From NCBI GenBank assembly GCA_002753135.1, contig PDZV01000003.1, positions 123,955-187,954 on the forward strand: a stretch of 64,000 nt of DNA. The letters are read 5' to 3'. Positions 63,369-64,000 of the stretch are shown here, piece after piece. A program made the translations under genes and the position numbers. The DNA comes from Magnetococcales bacterium WMHbinv6. GTDB taxonomy: Bacteria; Pseudomonadota; Magnetococcia; Magnetococcales; Magnetaquicoccaceae. Numbering within the stretch: the first letter of the stretch is position 1; each line of letters opens with the position of its first letter. Below the pieces are notes generated by a model. The model saw only the letters and a list, made by a program, of their open reading frames with translations. It had not been told where the DNA came from and ran no database searches.

Positions 63369-64000
63369 ATGGCCGAATCAGTCAACGATACCGAGACTGG
63401 TCAACAAAGTGCTACAGATAGCAGTTTCAAGCCGTCAACAGAGCAACAACAGGCTGCGGAACTGCTCGATCTGTCTGCATCACAAATGTCGGACGGAGCG
63501 GATCAGAGTGAATTGATCCAGTCGGTTCGTCTGGAGGCCAATGAATATTCCGACTTGGCCAATCTGCAGCCCGAAGTGGGTGTTGTAGAGGTATCCAAAG
63601 ATGTCCATGCTTCGGAAGCAGTATTATATGCGGCGGTCGAGCTGGTTATCGATAAGCAAGGTTCTCTCGATCAAGTTGCGCCGGTGACCAACCCTGACGG
63701 GCGGGAACAAATTCCAGTACCGATCCCACCGACAGAAGAGCCCGTGTTTGAGCCGATTGAGTTTGGGCATGACACATCGCCGATCGGGTATCAAGATAGT
63801 TACACTACCAAAACAGAGGATCCAGAATATCCTGCGAGTAGGGAAGAGTCCAACTCAAATCGTCAACCAGTAGCACCGCAATCGACCACAAAAACTCCAT
63901 CCAACCAAAAACCACCATCAGGTACCACTGCACCAGAGACGACTGAGCCTGCTACGACGGAACCAGCCACGACCGAGCCCGCGACGACGGAACCTGCTAC
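63369..64000 (+). CDS. Start of a long Thr/Pro/Glu-repeat protein, probable type I secretion substrate (partial)
   Basis: ATG 63369 has AGGAG 8 bases upstream, and the frame is open without stop to the window end (210 codons), so the gene is truncated by the window. There is no N-terminal signal peptide, as expected of a type I substrate with a C-terminal export signal. The first 165 residues are acidic and Ser/Gln-rich (YSDLANLQPEVGVVEVSKDV and EAVLYAAVELVIDKQGS may form a small fold); the rest is Pro/Thr/Ser-rich and enters tandem TTEPA repeats. Its location after a complete secretion operon makes it the likely cargo, perhaps an adhesin. Identity as an RTX or giant adhesin cannot be checked without the missing 3' part. 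Confidence 0.8.
   Translation, partial: MAESVNDTETGQQSATDSSFKPSTEQQQAAELLDLSASQMSDGADQSELIQSVRLEANEYSDLANLQPEVGVVEVSKDVHASEAVLYAAVELVIDKQGSLDQVAPVTNPDGREQIPVPIPPTEEPVFEPIEFGHDTSPIGYQDSYTTKTEDPEYPASREESNSNRQPVAPQSTTKTPSNQKPPSGTTAPETTEPATTEPATTEPATTEPA
63939..64000 (+). repeat. 15-base coding tandem repeat (TTEPA)
   Basis: Four full copies of a 15-base unit start at 63939, 63954, 63969 and 63984, each coding Thr-Thr-Glu-Pro-Ala, and a fifth begins at the window end. Third codon positions vary (ACG/ACT/ACC, GAG/GAA, CCT/CCA/CCC, GCT/GCC/GCG), so the protein repeat is kept while the DNA diverges. Confidence 0.9.

Noticed and set aside
63939..64000. CRISPR-like short repeats
   Set aside because: The units are 15 bases, contiguous, in frame and vary only at third positions, so they are coding repeats.

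Overview
The window looks like chromosomal DNA of a Gram-negative bacterium, with GC near the mid-50s in core genes and AT-rich islands. Outer-membrane channels, periplasmic multihaem cytochromes, a siroheme-synthase-type enzyme, two SulP permeases and a very long type I secretion locus suggest a proteobacterium with sulfur or anaerobic respiratory metabolism. A deep-branching lineage such as the Magnetococcales is plausible, but that placement is inference and no marker here proves it.

Layout. 0.2-5 kb: Bax-inhibitor-1 membrane protein, an L,D-transpeptidase-like protein, small unknown genes, and a divergent Mor-like activator / LexA-CI-like repressor pair around a perfect 30-bp palindrome. 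5-12.6 kb: housekeeping genes on + (AI-2E family permease, rsmB, purH, midA-like, fabI, aroC). A 194-bp MITE-like element with 20-bp terminal repeats and a 10-bp target duplication sits at the midA stop codon. 12.6-14.7 kb: an AT-rich accessory island with an orphan membrane protein, a second 127-bp MITE-like element and a decapitated TolC-family gene. 14.8-21.3 kb: a TauE/SafE permease, two paralogous SulP-STAS permeases and a tandem UspA protein. 21.3-28 kb: a large hybrid histidine kinase with its own solute-binding protein, and an OmpR/EnvZ-type two-component pair. 28.4-31.3 kb: a DUF465 protein, RNase HI, and an AAA-ATPase/DUF4276 (Toprim-like) pair. 31.3-36.3 kb: an 8-haem cytochrome c / cytochrome b / 7-haem cytochrome c operon and an ankyrin protein. 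36.5-45.6 kb: a sigma-54 activator with an upstream palindrome, a haemerythrin-like protein, two GAF proteins sharing a Cys-x-Cys-Gly motif, uvrA and a siroheme-synthase-type gene. 45.8-47.7 kb: a second, AT-rich AAA-ATPase/Toprim-like pair.

47.7-64 kb holds the most unusual locus: a type I secretion system built from fused parts. It has a TolC channel carrying two SPOR-like domains, two HlyD adaptors, one polypeptide containing two complete ABC half-transporters with an internal C39-like domain, a GlcNAc-transferase/methyltransferase fusion, a LuxR/dead-cyclase/AAA protein, a Ser/Thr-kinase/FGE-fold protein, and the start of a long Thr/Pro/Glu-repeat protein that runs off the window and is the likely secreted substrate. 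My working model is cytoplasmic modification of the substrate by the glycosyltransferase, export by the asymmetric fused ABC exporter, and peptidoglycan-guided placement of the channel through SPOR.
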